Shown here piece after piece: positions 34,631 to 43,185 of a stretch of DNA of 54,438 bases. Both the position numbers and the translations under genes were made by a program. Each line of letters opens with the position of its first letter. Position 1 is the first letter of the stretch. Source of the DNA: Comamonadaceae bacterium (GTDB lineage: Bacteria; Pseudomonadota; Gammaproteobacteria; Burkholderiales; Burkholderiaceae_C); NCBI GenBank assembly GCA_947378785.1, contig CANCLK010000012.1, forward strand, positions 1-54,438, read 5' to 3'. Under the pieces are notes generated by a model. It saw nothing but the letters and a program-made list of their open reading frames with translations. It was not told the origin of the DNA and searched no databases.

Positions 34631-35679
34631 GCGGAGGCTTTCTCTTTTTTTTCTGTGTGCGGCCTTGCCTGAGACGGCAAGGCTGCAGGCACACGGTCCA
34701 TGCTGGACTCAAGGCTATTGAAATAGTCGGCGACTGCGGCGATCTGCAGTTCGCAGCTTTCAAGCAGATTCATACGCGCCCGAAAGTCTTCGCCCCCGGG
34801 CAGGCTTTTGACATACCAACCAATGTGTTTGCGCGCCGTGCGCACGCCTGAAAACTCACCATACAGCTCGTAATGGTCGACCAAATGGTCCAGCAGCAGA
34901 CGCTTGACTTCGGCCACCAAAGGCGGCGCCAAGTGGGTGCCGGTCTCCAGAAAATGGCTGATCTCGCGGAAGATCCAAGGGCGCCCCTGCGCTGCACGGC
35001 CGACCATCACAGCGTCAGCGCCCGTCCAAGTCAGCACATCGCGGGCTTTCTCTGGTGAATCAATATCACCGTTGGCCACGACAGGGATTTTCAGTGCGGC
35101 TTTCACGGCAGTGATGGTGTCGTATTCGGCAAAGCCTTTGTAGCCCTGCTCACGCGTGCGACCATGCACAGCAATCATCTGCACGCCGGCGTCTTCAAAG
35201 GCACGCGCCAAGCGCACTGCATTTTTATGGGATTCCGACCAGCCGGTTCGCATTTTCAGCGTCACGGGGACGCCGTGCGGGGCGCAAGCAGCCACCACGG
35301 CTTGCACGATGGCAAGAGCCAACGGCTCGTCCTGCATCAGAGCGGAACCCGCCCATTTGTTGCAGACTTTTTTGGCCGGGCAACCCATGTTGATGTCAAT
35401 GATCTGGGCGCCACGGGCCACGTTGTAGGCAGCAGCATCGGCCATCATGGGGGCATCTGTGCCGGCGATTTGCACCGCAATCGGTTCGACTTCACCGTCA
35501 TGGTTGGCTCGGCGTGAAGTCTTCAGCGTGTCCCACAGGTCGCGGCGCGAGGTGACCATCTCACTGACGGCGTAAGCGGCCCCGAGCTTTTTGCAAAGCT
35601 GGCGAAATGGCCTGTCGGTGACACCGGCCATGGGCGCCACGAACACGCGGTTTGCCAGAGCGTAAGGACCGATGTTCAT
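34627..35679 (-). CDS. dusB: tRNA-dihydrouridine synthase B
   Basis: A 350-aa flavoenzyme of the Dus TIM-barrel family. It has FVAPMAGVTDRPFRQLCKKL at the FMN site, the catalytic Cys in NMGCPAKKVCNKWAGSALM (about residue 105), VHGRTREQGYKG and GADAVMVGRAAQGRPWIF. DusB reduces uridine in the tRNA D-loop. Directly upstream of fis with a 4-nt overlap, the conserved operon. Confidence 0.96.
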   Translation of the reverse strand: MNIGPYALANRVFVAPMAGVTDRPFRQLCKKLGAAYAVSEMVTSRRDLWDTLKTSRRANHDGEVEPIAVQIAGTDAPMMADAAAYNVARGAQIIDINMGCPAKKVCNKWAGSALMQDEPLALAIVQAVVAACAPHGVPVTLKMRTGWSESHKNAVRLARAFEDAGVQMIAVHGRTREQGYKGFAEYDTITAVKAALKIPVVANGDIDSPEKARDVLTWTGADAVMVGRAAQGRPWIFREISHFLETGTHLAPPLVAEVKRLLLDHLVDHYELYGEFSGVRTARKHIGWYVKSLPGGEDFRARMNLLESCELQIAAVADYFNSLESSMDRVPAALPSQARPHTEKKEKASA

Positions 35680-35797
35680 GTGGAGGGGCGGGTGGGAAAA
35701 GGAGGAGGGTCAAGAAAAGCGAGGGGCCATTGTATCTGCCTAAAATTTCAGCAACACACAAAAATACACGAAAATAATTTCCCCTCTCATCACGTCC

Positions 35798-36310
35798 ATG
35801 TCCGCTCTTTATACTGACACCCACATGGACCCTTGGATCATCCGACTGACCGAACTGCTGGCGCTGCCCGAATACGGTCTCAGCACTGTTTTCGTGGTCT
35901 CGTTTATCTCCGCCACCTTGCTGCCACTGGGCTCCGAACCCGTGGTGTTTGGTCTCGTCAAAATCAACCCAGCATTGTTTTGGCCCGCCGTGCTGGTGGC
36001 CACGGCCGGCAACACCTTGGGCGGAGCGCTCGACTGGTGGATGGGCTTTGGCGCACACAAGGTGGTGAACAAATACAAAGATTCTTCAAACCATGGCCGC
36101 GCCCTGCGCTGGCTTGAAAAACTCGGCCCCAAAGCTTGCTTGCTCGCTTGGCTGCCCGCAGTGGGCGACCCGCTGTGCGCAGTGGCGGGCTGGCTGAAGT
36201 TGCCGTTTTGGCCGTGTTTGGTCTACATGGCGGTTGGCAAGTTTTTCCGCTACCTGCTCTTAACGGGCGGGCTGATCTGGGCTTTTCCTGGCGGCTTTCA
36301 CTTGTCTTGA
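35798..36310 (+). CDS. YqaA/DedA-like (SNARE-associated/VTT) membrane protein
   Basis: A 170-aa inner-membrane protein with about four helices. It has LSTVFVVSFISATLLPLGSEP at the N-terminus, VATAGNTLGGALDWWMGFGA, and the proline-containing FLAWLPAVGDPLCAVAGWL-like segment (LLAWLPAVGDPLCAVAGWLK). These are characteristic of YqaA, the short relative of DedA proteins that are linked to lipid flipping and proton gradients. ATG 35825 is a possible second start. Divergent from dusB and convergent with the pseudouridine-synthase-like gene, with REP copy B between. Confidence 0.87.
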   Translation: MSALYTDTHMDPWIIRLTELLALPEYGLSTVFVVSFISATLLPLGSEPVVFGLVKINPALFWPAVLVATAGNTLGGALDWWMGFGAHKVVNKYKDSSNHGRALRWLEKLGPKACLLAWLPAVGDPLCAVAGWLKLPFWPCLVYMAVGKFFRYLLLTGGLIWAFPGGFHLS

Positions 36311-36360
36311 ACCGACGTTTTCCGTCTCAGGAAATTCCATCACTGCAATTAGAGATGCCA

Positions 36361-36479
36361 GTCACTGCGAGTGGTGATGTCCGTCACTGCGAGTGGTGAT
36401 GCCCGTCACTGCGAGTGAAGCGCGGCAGTCCAGAGCCCGAATTCGCAGTCATGGATTGCCGCGCTGCGCTCGCAAAGAC
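36361..36479. repeat. REP-like palindromic element with triplicated left arm (copy B)
   Basis: Two 22-bp units beginning GTCACTGCGAGTGGTGATG (36361 and 36383) precede a third left arm at 36405-36430 that reads into CGCGGCAGTC. The right arm GATTGCCGCGCTGCGCTCGC AAAGAC (36454-36479) pairs with it. It lies between convergent stop codons (36310 and 36503). The core GTCAYTGCGAG..GCGCGGCARTC is shared with copy A, but the tandem unit length differs (22 against 24 bp). Confidence 0.88.
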
Positions 36480-36502
36480 GGACGCTTGCGCTCGCAACGA
36501 CT

Positions 36503-37246
36503 CTAGAACTTCTCGTGCGGCAGCAAATAGCGCCACTGGCCCACGGGCAAGCTGCTCATCGCGACGCGGCCGATGCGGATGCGCTTCATGCCCTCGACTT
36601 GCAAGCCGACGCTTTCGCACAGAAAGGCAATTTGCCCTGGCCGTTCGCCCTTGAGCGCAAAGCGCAAACGCTTTTCGCTTTGCCAACTGACCTTGGCAGC
36701 ACCCAGCAAGATGCCGTTGAAGGTATAGCCGTGGTCGACCCGGTTCAAACGATCCAGACCGCCCGACTTGATCTCGCCACTGACTTCGACCAGCACTTCG
36801 TTTTCCATCACGCTGGCGTCTTCACTGAGCTTGCGCGCAATACGCCAGTCTTGCGTGAACACCACCAAGCCACTGGCGCGCGGTGCGAGCGGCGTCACCA
36901 ACACTTGATCGGCAAAATGTTTTTTCAACGGACTCAACTCTGAAAGATCGTCTTTCCAAAGGTTGCCAGGCACTAACAAGCCCGCAGCACTGGCAGCACC
37001 GCGCTGCGCACCCAAGCCGGCTTCCACATCTGCGGGCTTGTGCAAGAGAATCGTCACCGGCACCACACCCAGCAAGGTGGCGTCAGGGCTGACATCAATC
37101 TTCTGGTCTTGCACGCGAAACTGCGGCTCTTCAATCACCACGCCGTCGACACGTACGTAACCGCCCGTGATGTACTGTTCGGCCTCACGGCGCGAGCAGG
37201 GCAAGATTTCGGCCAAGCGTTTGGCCAGGCGGGTCGGCTCTGTCAT
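36503..37246 (-). CDS. RsuA/RluF-family pseudouridine-synthase-like protein lacking the catalytic Asp
   Basis: A 247-aa protein with an N-terminal S4 RNA-binding domain (RLAKRLAEILPCSRREAEQY then ITGGYVRVDG) and an RsuA/RluF-type synthase domain. In active enzymes the motif is GRLDxDTxGL, with Asp as nucleophile. Here the aligned stretch is TPLAPRASGLVVFTQD (about residues 118-133), so Ala121 replaces the nucleophile and Pro replaces the Arg. It may be an inactive RNA binder, or use another residue. The rest (NEVLVEVSGEI, KGERPGQIAFLCESVGLQV) looks intact, so it is not a decayed gene. Unlinked functionally to neighbours. Confidence 0.78.
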   Translation of the reverse strand: MTEPTRLAKRLAEILPCSRREAEQYITGGYVRVDGVVIEEPQFRVQDQKIDVSPDATLLGVVPVTILLHKPADVEAGLGAQRGAASAAGLLVPGNLWKDDLSELSPLKKHFADQVLVTPLAPRASGLVVFTQDWRIARKLSEDASVMENEVLVEVSGEIKSGGLDRLNRVDHGYTFNGILLGAAKVSWQSEKRLRFALKGERPGQIAFLCESVGLQVEGMKRIRIGRVAMSSLPVGQWRYLLPHEKF

Positions 37247-37274
37247 GTCAACAATCTTTGCAGGTTGTGCTGAA

Positions 37275-38366
37275 TCAGGAGCTGAAAAGGAAGTTCATCA
37301 CGTCGCCGTCTTTAACGACGTAGTCTTTGCCTTCAGCGCGCATTTTGCCGGCGTCTTTGGCACCCTGCTCGCCTTTGAAAGCGATGAAGTCTTCAAACGC
37401 GATGGTCTGCGCGCGGATGTAGCCTTTTTCAAAGTCGGTGTGAATCACGCCGGCCGCCTGCGGACCGGTGTCGCCCACATGGATGGTCCAGGCGCGCACT
37501 TCTTTAACGCCAGCAGTGAAGTAAGTTTGCAGACCCAGCAGCTTGTAAGCGGCGCGAATCAAACGGTTCAGACCCGGCTCAGACTGACCAAGTTCTTCGA
37601 GGAACATCTGCCGATCTTCGTCACTCATCTCCGACATCTCGGCTTCCATCTTGGCGCTGATGGCGACCACTGGGGCATTTTGCGAAGCGGCGTAGGCCTT
37701 CAAGCGATCCAGAAAGGGATTGTTCTCAAAACCGTCTTCAGCCACGTTAGCGACAAACATCGCCGGCTTGGCCGTGATCATGAAAAACTGCTGCAACAGC
37801 GGCAGTTCTTCTTTGGTGAATTCAAGTGTGCGCACAGGCTTGGCTTCGTTCAGTGCGGCTTGGCACTTCTCCAAAATAGCGACCAGCTTGACCGACTCCT
37901 TGTCGCCCGAGCGCGCCAGTTTGGTGACACGGTGCAAGGCTTTTTCAACCGCGGCCAAGTCAGCCAAGCAAAGTTCGGTCTGGATCACTTCAATGTCATC
38001 AATCGGGTCGACCTTGCCGGAGACGTGGATCACGTTGTCGTCTTCGAAGCAGCGCACCACATTGATGATGGCGTCGGTCTCGCGGATGTGCGCCAAAAAC
38101 TTGTTGCCCAAACCTTCGCCCGTGCTGGCACCAGCCACCAAACCGGCGATGTCCACAAACTCAACAATCGCGCGCTGAACCTTTTGCGGGTTGACGATGG
38201 CAGACAGCGCATCCAGTCGCTCGTCAGGCACCTCAACGATGCCGACATTCGGCTCGATCGTACAGAAGGGGTAGTTCTCCGCCGCGATGCCCGCGTTGGT
38301 CAAAGCGTTGAACAAAGTTGATTTACCGACGTTGGGCAGGCCGACGATGCCGCACTTCAAACTCAT
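37275..38366 (-). CDS. ychF: Redox-regulated ATPase YchF (Obg-family)
   Basis: A 363-aa protein, exactly the E. coli length. G1 is [12 protein letters not shown] (residues 9-20), G3 is DIAGLV, and the G4 position has NVAE instead of NKxD, which gives YchF/OLA1 its ATP preference. The C-terminal TGS domain includes [16 protein letters not shown]. It binds ribosomes and acts in stress and translation control. The frame is open 80 codons upstream, but ATG 38366 with AAGGA eight bases before it is the start. Codons 38-47 are exactly complementary to a 29-nt stretch of the leader (38406-38434). Confidence 0.96.
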   Translation of the reverse strand: MSLKCGIVGLPNVGKSTLFNALTNAGIAAENYPFCTIEPNVGIVEVPDERLDALSAIVNPQKVQRAIVEFVDIAGLVAGASTGEGLGNKFLAHIRETDAIINVVRCFEDDNVIHVSGKVDPIDDIEVIQTELCLADLAAVEKALHRVTKLARSGDKESVKLVAILEKCQAALNEAKPVRTLEFTKEELPLLQQFFMITAKPAMFVANVAEDGFENNPFLDRLKAYAASQNAPVVAISAKMEAEMSEMSDEDRQMFLEELGQSEPGLNRLIRAAYKLLGLQTYFTAGVKEVRAWTIHVGDTGPQAAGVIHTDFEKGYIRAQTIAFEDFIAFKGEQGAKDAGKMRAEGKDYVVKDGDVMNFLFSS

Positions 38367-38434
38367 GAAAATATCCTTAGAAATCAATGTCCCGATTGCA
38401 TCATTGAGCCGAATGTCGGCATCGTTGAGGTGCC
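38227..38434. repeat. Perfect 29-bp inverted repeat bracketing the ychF start
   Basis: The arms are 38227-38255 (inside ychF, codons 38-47) and 38406-38434 (ychF leader, 40-68 nt before the ATG). The 29 bases beginning GGCACCTCAACGATGCCGAC in one arm are exactly the reverse complement of the other, with 150 nt between. The spacer holds the ychF Shine-Dalgarno and start codon. Confidence 0.95.
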
Positions 38435-38661
38435 GAATACGCCCCATGAGCCAATGGCGCGACCAGCAAGCAAACCCGAAAAGCGGGCGGGGAAAGGGTG
38501 GTTTGAACTGGTGCAGATTGTACTGATCAGTGAAGCCCTCCTGCAGAAGACCCCGCCGCGATTGCAACAGACAGACGCATGTGTCACCAAACGCAAAAAT
38601 CACCAAAAAAAATTAATCAATCGATAAACTGAAAATTCATCACTTTCGATTGGCGTTATTT

Positions 38662-39009
38662 ATGAAAAATTTTGCTCTGGTGGGTGCCCTTGCACTAGCC
38701 TCAATCTCTGTGTCAGCCAGCGCGGACACAGGCGTTTTTGTCGGCGTTTCCTACGCCTTCGGTGGAAATAATGGACTGGGCTTGACGGTCCAAGCCACTT
38801 CGACACGAAAGGAAGACCGTGGTTTCGCTGCGGCTGGTTTTAGCTATTACCCCTATGCGGTCGGCAACAAGTTCGGCATCCCTGTCGGCATCGGCTATCA
38901 AGGCAAGAACGCAGCGCTCACAGGCAACTACGACCTTCTGCTCAAAGCGCCAACGATCGGCGGCGGTTATGTCAACACACGCGAAGAGGCAACATCACCC
39001 GTGTTGTGA
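38662..39009 (+). CDS. Small exported Gly-rich hypothetical protein
   Basis: A 115-aa protein with signal peptide MKNFALVGALALASISVSAS (cleavage before ADTGVF). The mature chain is Gly/Tyr-rich (VGVSYAFGGNNGLGLTVQA, AAGFSYYPYAVGNKFGIPVG), like beta-strands of an outer-membrane or surface protein, but it is too short for a full barrel. ATG 38662 is chosen because the signal peptide begins there; a TTG at 38650 is in frame. Family not recognised. Confidence 0.6.
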   Translation: MKNFALVGALALASISVSASADTGVFVGVSYAFGGNNGLGLTVQATSTRKEDRGFAAAGFSYYPYAVGNKFGIPVGIGYQGKNAALTGNYDLLLKAPTIGGGYVNTREEATSPVL

Positions 39010-39065
39010 TTCTGTGAGCCGTTAAATCGTCAGGGTGTTTGACTGATTGAGTCAGCTTTTCCACC

Positions 39066-39875
39066 ATGATGCTGGACCTCATGCATGAAGCCACCCCGCT
39101 GGCCGTGATCCTATTGCTGTCAGCGACCCTGCAAGCAATGGCCGCATTCATGGCATTGAAACAGGTTTCCACAGTCGATGGCCGTTACCGGCTGGCTTGG
39201 TTTATTGTGGCGCTGGCATTGGTCTTGATGGTGGAACGACGCATGGTTCCTTTGTGGCGGCTGATACATATTGATGAGGTCAGCAGCTTGATGGATGCCT
39301 GGTTTGGCCTAGCCATCTCGACACTCATGGTCGCAGGCGTCTATGGCGTCACCGAATTAGTAACCGGCCTCAAGTCACTGGCGGACACAGATGTGCTGAC
39401 GGGTTTGGCCAGCCGGGCCGCTGTGCTTCGACAAGCTCAATATGAAATCGATCGGTCCTTAAGGACCAAGCACCCTGTCGCCATCTTGATGTTTGATCTT
39501 GACCACTTCAAGCTTGTCAACGATACGCATGGTCACCTTGCAGGTGACATGGTGCTGCGCGGCGTGGCCGACATTGCGCTCGCCACTTTCCGTCACATTG
39601 ACTTCGTCGGACGCATTGGCGGGGAAGAGTTCTTGGCGATACTGCCAGGCAGCGATCCAGACAAGGCAAGGGCTGCCGCTGAGCGCTTTCGAATCGCTAT
39701 TGCCGCCCATGCGTTCGCATTGGGTGAAGCTCGAATTTCCATCACCATCAGCATTGGCATGGTTGTTCCCGACACAGCGGCCACTTCCCTCAGTGCCCAA
39801 GATGTCATGAATGCCGCAGACAAAGCGCTCTATGCAGCCAAGAAGGCGGGGCGTAACCGCGTCGTTGTGATGTGA
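39066..39875 (+). CDS. Membrane-anchored diguanylate cyclase (GGDEF domain)
   Basis: A 269-aa protein with three N-terminal hydrophobic helices (about residues 10-30, 44-60, 80-98) and a C-terminal GGDEF domain: TDVLTGLASRAAV, FDLDHFKLVNDTHGHLAGD, active-site RIGGEEFLAILPG, and ADKALYAAKKAGRNRV. The GGEEF signature is catalytically competent and should make c-di-GMP from two GTP. No RxxD inhibitory site is evident five residues before it. ATGs at 39066, 39069 and 39081 are all possible starts. No sensor domain other than the membrane part. Confidence 0.92.
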   Translation: MMLDLMHEATPLAVILLLSATLQAMAAFMALKQVSTVDGRYRLAWFIVALALVLMVERRMVPLWRLIHIDEVSSLMDAWFGLAISTLMVAGVYGVTELVTGLKSLADTDVLTGLASRAAVLRQAQYEIDRSLRTKHPVAILMFDLDHFKLVNDTHGHLAGDMVLRGVADIALATFRHIDFVGRIGGEEFLAILPGSDPDKARAAAERFRIAIAAHAFALGEARISITISIGMVVPDTAATSLSAQDVMNAADKALYAAKKAGRNRVVVM

Positions 39876-39920
39876 CTATTCGCTACACTGGGCGTCCAAA
39901 GAAATAGAGGGGGGGCGACC

Positions 39921-40799
39921 ATGAAGTCTTTTGTCAGCCGAGCCAAGTTAGAGGCCATCTTTTCCGCAACATTGCACTTGTCGGTAGCGCTCTCCATCAG
40001 CGCTTGCACGACTGTGAGCACCGTGCCGTCTGCATCGTCAAATGCGCCTGTGCTGAGCAAAGAACGAATTTCTGAGATCATCGCCAGCCCAGATCGCAGT
40101 GCGGCCGACCGAGGTAACGATGCCCGACGACAACCAGAGCAATTGCTGACGCTCATCGGCGTACGTCCAGGCATGGTCGCCTTGGACTTGAGCGCTGGTG
40201 GCGGCTACACCACTGAACTTGTAGCGCGTGCTGTGGGGCCGATGGGGCGGGTCTATGGTCAAAGCGCACCGCGCGCACCCGTCAGTCCACAACGTCCGCC
40301 TGTGGAACCTGAAGGCGGAGTGGCGCCCATGGCGGCACCTTCGCCCGTGCGACTCACCTCGCCCCAAGCCTTGGCGGAACGAGCCAAAAAGCCGCTGGTC
40401 GCCAACATCATTCCAGTTGTTCGAAAATTTGAAGACCCCGTCCCCCCGGAAGTAGCGTCGAGCGGGCTCGACCTTGTGACCCTGATTTTTAATTATCACG
40501 ACCTTGGCCACATGGGCGTGGATCGTGGGCACATGAACAAAGCTTTGTTTGCGGCGCTCAAGCCAGGCGGGATCTATGTGATTGCTGACCACGCAGGCCG
40601 CCCGGGGACGGGCATCTCGGAAGCCGGTACGCTGCATCGTATTGAAGAAGCCTTCCTACGCCAAGAGGTGGAGTCCGTAGGCTTCAAACTGGCGGACCAG
40701 GGAAGTTTTGCGCGCAACCCGTCAGACCCCCGCGACAAAAACACCCCGGTGCCACCGCAGCCCAAAGACGGGTTTGTCCTGAAGTTTGTCAAACCGTGA
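39921..40799 (+). CDS. Exported/lipoprotein-like SAM-dependent methyltransferase (COG4798-type)
   Basis: A 292-aa protein with an N-terminal export signal ending in a lipobox-like ISAC (Cys29). A class I methyltransferase motif I follows: VALDLSAGGGYTTELVARAV (about residues 86-105), then MGRVYGQ; later GLDLVTLIFNYHDLGHMGVD and GGIYVIADHAG. Predicted methyltransferases of this group commonly have signal sequences, which is odd because SAM is cytoplasmic. Substrate unknown. Starts 46 nt after the cyclase gene. Confidence 0.8.
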   Translation: MKSFVSRAKLEAIFSATLHLSVALSISACTTVSTVPSASSNAPVLSKERISEIIASPDRSAADRGNDARRQPEQLLTLIGVRPGMVALDLSAGGGYTTELVARAVGPMGRVYGQSAPRAPVSPQRPPVEPEGGVAPMAAPSPVRLTSPQALAERAKKPLVANIIPVVRKFEDPVPPEVASSGLDLVTLIFNYHDLGHMGVDRGHMNKALFAALKPGGIYVIADHAGRPGTGISEAGTLHRIEEAFLRQEVESVGFKLADQGSFARNPSDPRDKNTPVPPQPKDGFVLKFVKP

Positions 40800-40817
40800 G
40801 ATAGCTTTCGAGCTGGC

Positions 40818-42260
40818 TCAGCAGTTCATCGTTAGCCGCCGTCTAGATTTAACATCCAGATAGCCGATCGTCGATTTTTTAAATTTCAGGTCGACGAACA
40901 AATCGCAATAAAACTCGCCGTGACGCCAGCACATCGAGACGCTGGTTTCATTGGAGTACTTCAGGTGGAAAACACCGTCGAAGGCCGGGTAGGTGCAGCG
41001 AAATTCCATCAGCTTCAGCAGCCGCCGAACCACCGGCGTCTTGACGGCCTCGTCGACCTCGTCAAGGGTGTAGTGGTGCCGGTTGATGTCGCGCATTTCG
41101 CCGGTGGACTCCATCAGTTCGAGGTCGTTGCTGCCGGCCAGCAAGCCGACGTAGTAGACCTGCGGAATACCGGGCGCAAAGAACTGAACGGCACGCGCAG
41201 CCATGTAGGCGTCGTCATTTCTCTTGAGCGCGTCGTAGTAGGTGCAGGTCAGCTGGTAGATCGCACCCACGCTGTGCACATTGGCCGCAGAGCGACGCAA
41301 GATCGGGTCGACACTGCGCTGGCTGACGTTGTCGATGACCGCCTGGATTTCGGCTTTTGGCAAGACACCTTCGACGTCCGGAATGCAAATACCATCGTGG
41401 GTGTCGAGCACGGTGAGCTGGTTGCGCGGGCACATGCGCAGCCATTGCTTGAGGTGGACGCTGTTGCATTCGAGCAGCGAATAAAGCAGCAGCGGCGACA
41501 GCGCGAACCCATACGGGTGCATACCGTGCAGCGCAATAGCGTACTGAAAACTGGCGTGGTCATGCACCTCTGGCACGGTTTCGGCACCGTGGTCACGCGC
41601 CACACTGTCAACCCACTTGAGAATGTCGTAGACGTCAGGCTCGACCAGAAAACAGCTGGTGCCGATTTCTTTGGTGGTGTAACCAAACGCGTCTAGTCGA
41701 AATAGCTTGACGCCGCGTGCGGCCAAGAAGGTCATGTAATCCTCCATCAGGGCATAGGTCTTGGGTGAGCGGTAATTCAGATCTATCTGGTTTTCAGTGA
41801 AAGTGCACCAGACCCGACCGGTGCTGCCATCGGCAAAAGTGATCTCGCGAAAGGGCTCTTTCTCTTTGCGAATATGAATTCGCGCGAGATCATCCGCCGA
41901 AATGGGACCGAGCCGATCGACGTGGACAAACAGGTCTGCGTGCTCAGAGGCGTAGCCCTTGTCCAGAAAGTCTTTGAACTCCTCGGACTCATCCGAAATA
42001 TGGTTCAGTGTCAGGTCCAGGCACAAGTCGAAGCGGCTGGAAATTTTCTCAATGTCTTCCCACGTGCCGTACTTCGGATCGATCTCTTTGTGCGTCAGTG
42101 GTGAAAACCCGCCATCAGCATTCGACGGGTAAGGCGGCAAGATGTGCACGCCGCCGATCACGCGCGAAAAATGCTTGTCAATGGTGTTGTACAAGTCGGT
42201 GAGGTTGTTCCCCATGCGGTCGGGATAGGCAATCAACTGGATCTTGTTGCGTAATGTCAT
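40818..42260 (-). CDS. Sucrose phosphorylase-type glycoside hydrolase (GH13 subfamily 18)
   Basis: A 480-aa cytoplasmic alpha-amylase-fold enzyme: N-terminus KIQLIAYPDRMGNNLTDLYN, nucleophile Asp in RLDAFGYTTKEIGTSCF (about residue 190), acid/base Glu in VPEVHDH, and transition-state Asp in VLDTHDGI. These are sucrose phosphorylase landmarks. Relatives act on sucrose 6'-phosphate, glucosylglycerate or glucosylglycerol, so the glucosyl acceptor is uncertain. There is no carbohydrate transporter or kinase next to it. Convergent with the methyltransferase gene. Confidence 0.9.
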   Translation of the reverse strand: MTLRNKIQLIAYPDRMGNNLTDLYNTIDKHFSRVIGGVHILPPYPSNADGGFSPLTHKEIDPKYGTWEDIEKISSRFDLCLDLTLNHISDESEEFKDFLDKGYASEHADLFVHVDRLGPISADDLARIHIRKEKEPFREITFADGSTGRVWCTFTENQIDLNYRSPKTYALMEDYMTFLAARGVKLFRLDAFGYTTKEIGTSCFLVEPDVYDILKWVDSVARDHGAETVPEVHDHASFQYAIALHGMHPYGFALSPLLLYSLLECNSVHLKQWLRMCPRNQLTVLDTHDGICIPDVEGVLPKAEIQAVIDNVSQRSVDPILRRSAANVHSVGAIYQLTCTYYDALKRNDDAYMAARAVQFFAPGIPQVYYVGLLAGSNDLELMESTGEMRDINRHHYTLDEVDEAVKTPVVRRLLKLMEFRCTYPAFDGVFHLKYSNETSVSMCWRHGEFYCDLFVDLKFKKSTIGYLDVKSRRRLTMNC

Positions 42261-42377
42261 GGTGGGGCTCCTGCGTGTTGCCTCCCATCATGGCCATTTT
42301 CTATAACCTTTGCGCTCAATAGGCTCTTAGACTACGCATTTAATACTCACCCAAGCGCTCAAATTTTGCCGGGGTCG

Positions 42378-43133
42378 CTACTGATGCAACAGGCGAGTCA
42401 CTTCCCTCACCGCCGTTTTCAACATCGGCAATATCGTTGCAATCCGGCGCTCCGTCATGCGGGACTGGGTGGCCGCAACCGTGATGGCTGCAATGGGGCT
42501 TTTGGCCAAATTAAAGATGGGCAGACCGATCGCTCTGACGCCGGGTACGGCGTGATTCCCGGTTGACGCGTAGCCATAGACTCTTGTCATCGCACAGAGC
42601 TCCAACAACTTGTCGGCCTCAAGATCGCCATAAGCCCCCAACCGCGGCTCAACGGCCTTGATCACCACGTCGATCTCGGACTCCGTCAGTGCGCTCAACA
42701 AAGCGAGTCCACCCGCGCTGACGCCCAATGGTTGGCGGCTCCCCACCGGCACGGAAGGTGTCTGTATGGGATAAGTACCCTGCGTGCGTGAAAGACAAAC
42801 AGCGTCGTAGCCGCTGCGCAGAAATAGGAACGAGGTGTCGCCAGTTTGCTCTGAGAGTGCGCTGCAAGCCGGCTGACAGATGTCCTTCAAATTGAATTGG
42901 TGGGTTGCTGTGATCCCCAACTCAAACAACAACGGACCCAAACTGTATCTGCGAGTTTTTGCATCCTGCACCAGCATGCCCTCGGCCGTCAGGGCCTTGA
43001 GCAGACGATGGGCGGTGGGACGCTGAAGATCCATTTGCGCAGACACGTCAACCAGCCTCATACCCTCGGGCGCTTGGGTAGCGACCAGCCGCAGGGCACG
43101 AATGGCCCTGCCAATGCTCTGCGTCCCAGCCAC
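42378..43133 (-). CDS. IclR-family transcriptional regulator
   Basis: A 251-aa regulator starting with GTG at 43133: SIGRAIRALRLVATQAPEGM then LVDVSAQMDLQRPTAHRLL is the winged HTH (residues 5-60), and GVSAGGLALLSALTESE with GYASTGNHAVPGVRAIGLPI is the effector domain. It follows the Bug gene on the same strand (52-nt gap) and probably controls the divergent promoters at 44164-44549, regulating both Bug and the deacetylase-asparaginase operon. Confidence 0.92.
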   Translation of the reverse strand: MAGTQSIGRAIRALRLVATQAPEGMRLVDVSAQMDLQRPTAHRLLKALTAEGMLVQDAKTRRYSLGPLLFELGITATHQFNLKDICQPACSALSEQTGDTSFLFLRSGYDAVCLSRTQGTYPIQTPSVPVGSRQPLGVSAGGLALLSALTESEIDVVIKAVEPRLGAYGDLEADKLLELCAMTRVYGYASTGNHAVPGVRAIGLPIFNLAKSPIAAITVAATQSRMTERRIATILPMLKTAVREVTRLLHQ

Positions 43134-43185
43134 GTCTTTTGATTGCGATGAAATAACCTACCTCCAGAACAAAACGACCGACAGG

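Noticed and set aside
37167-38321. 384-codon forward frame opposite ychF
   Set aside because: Mirrors the codon structure of ychF; no Shine-Dalgarno and no domain.
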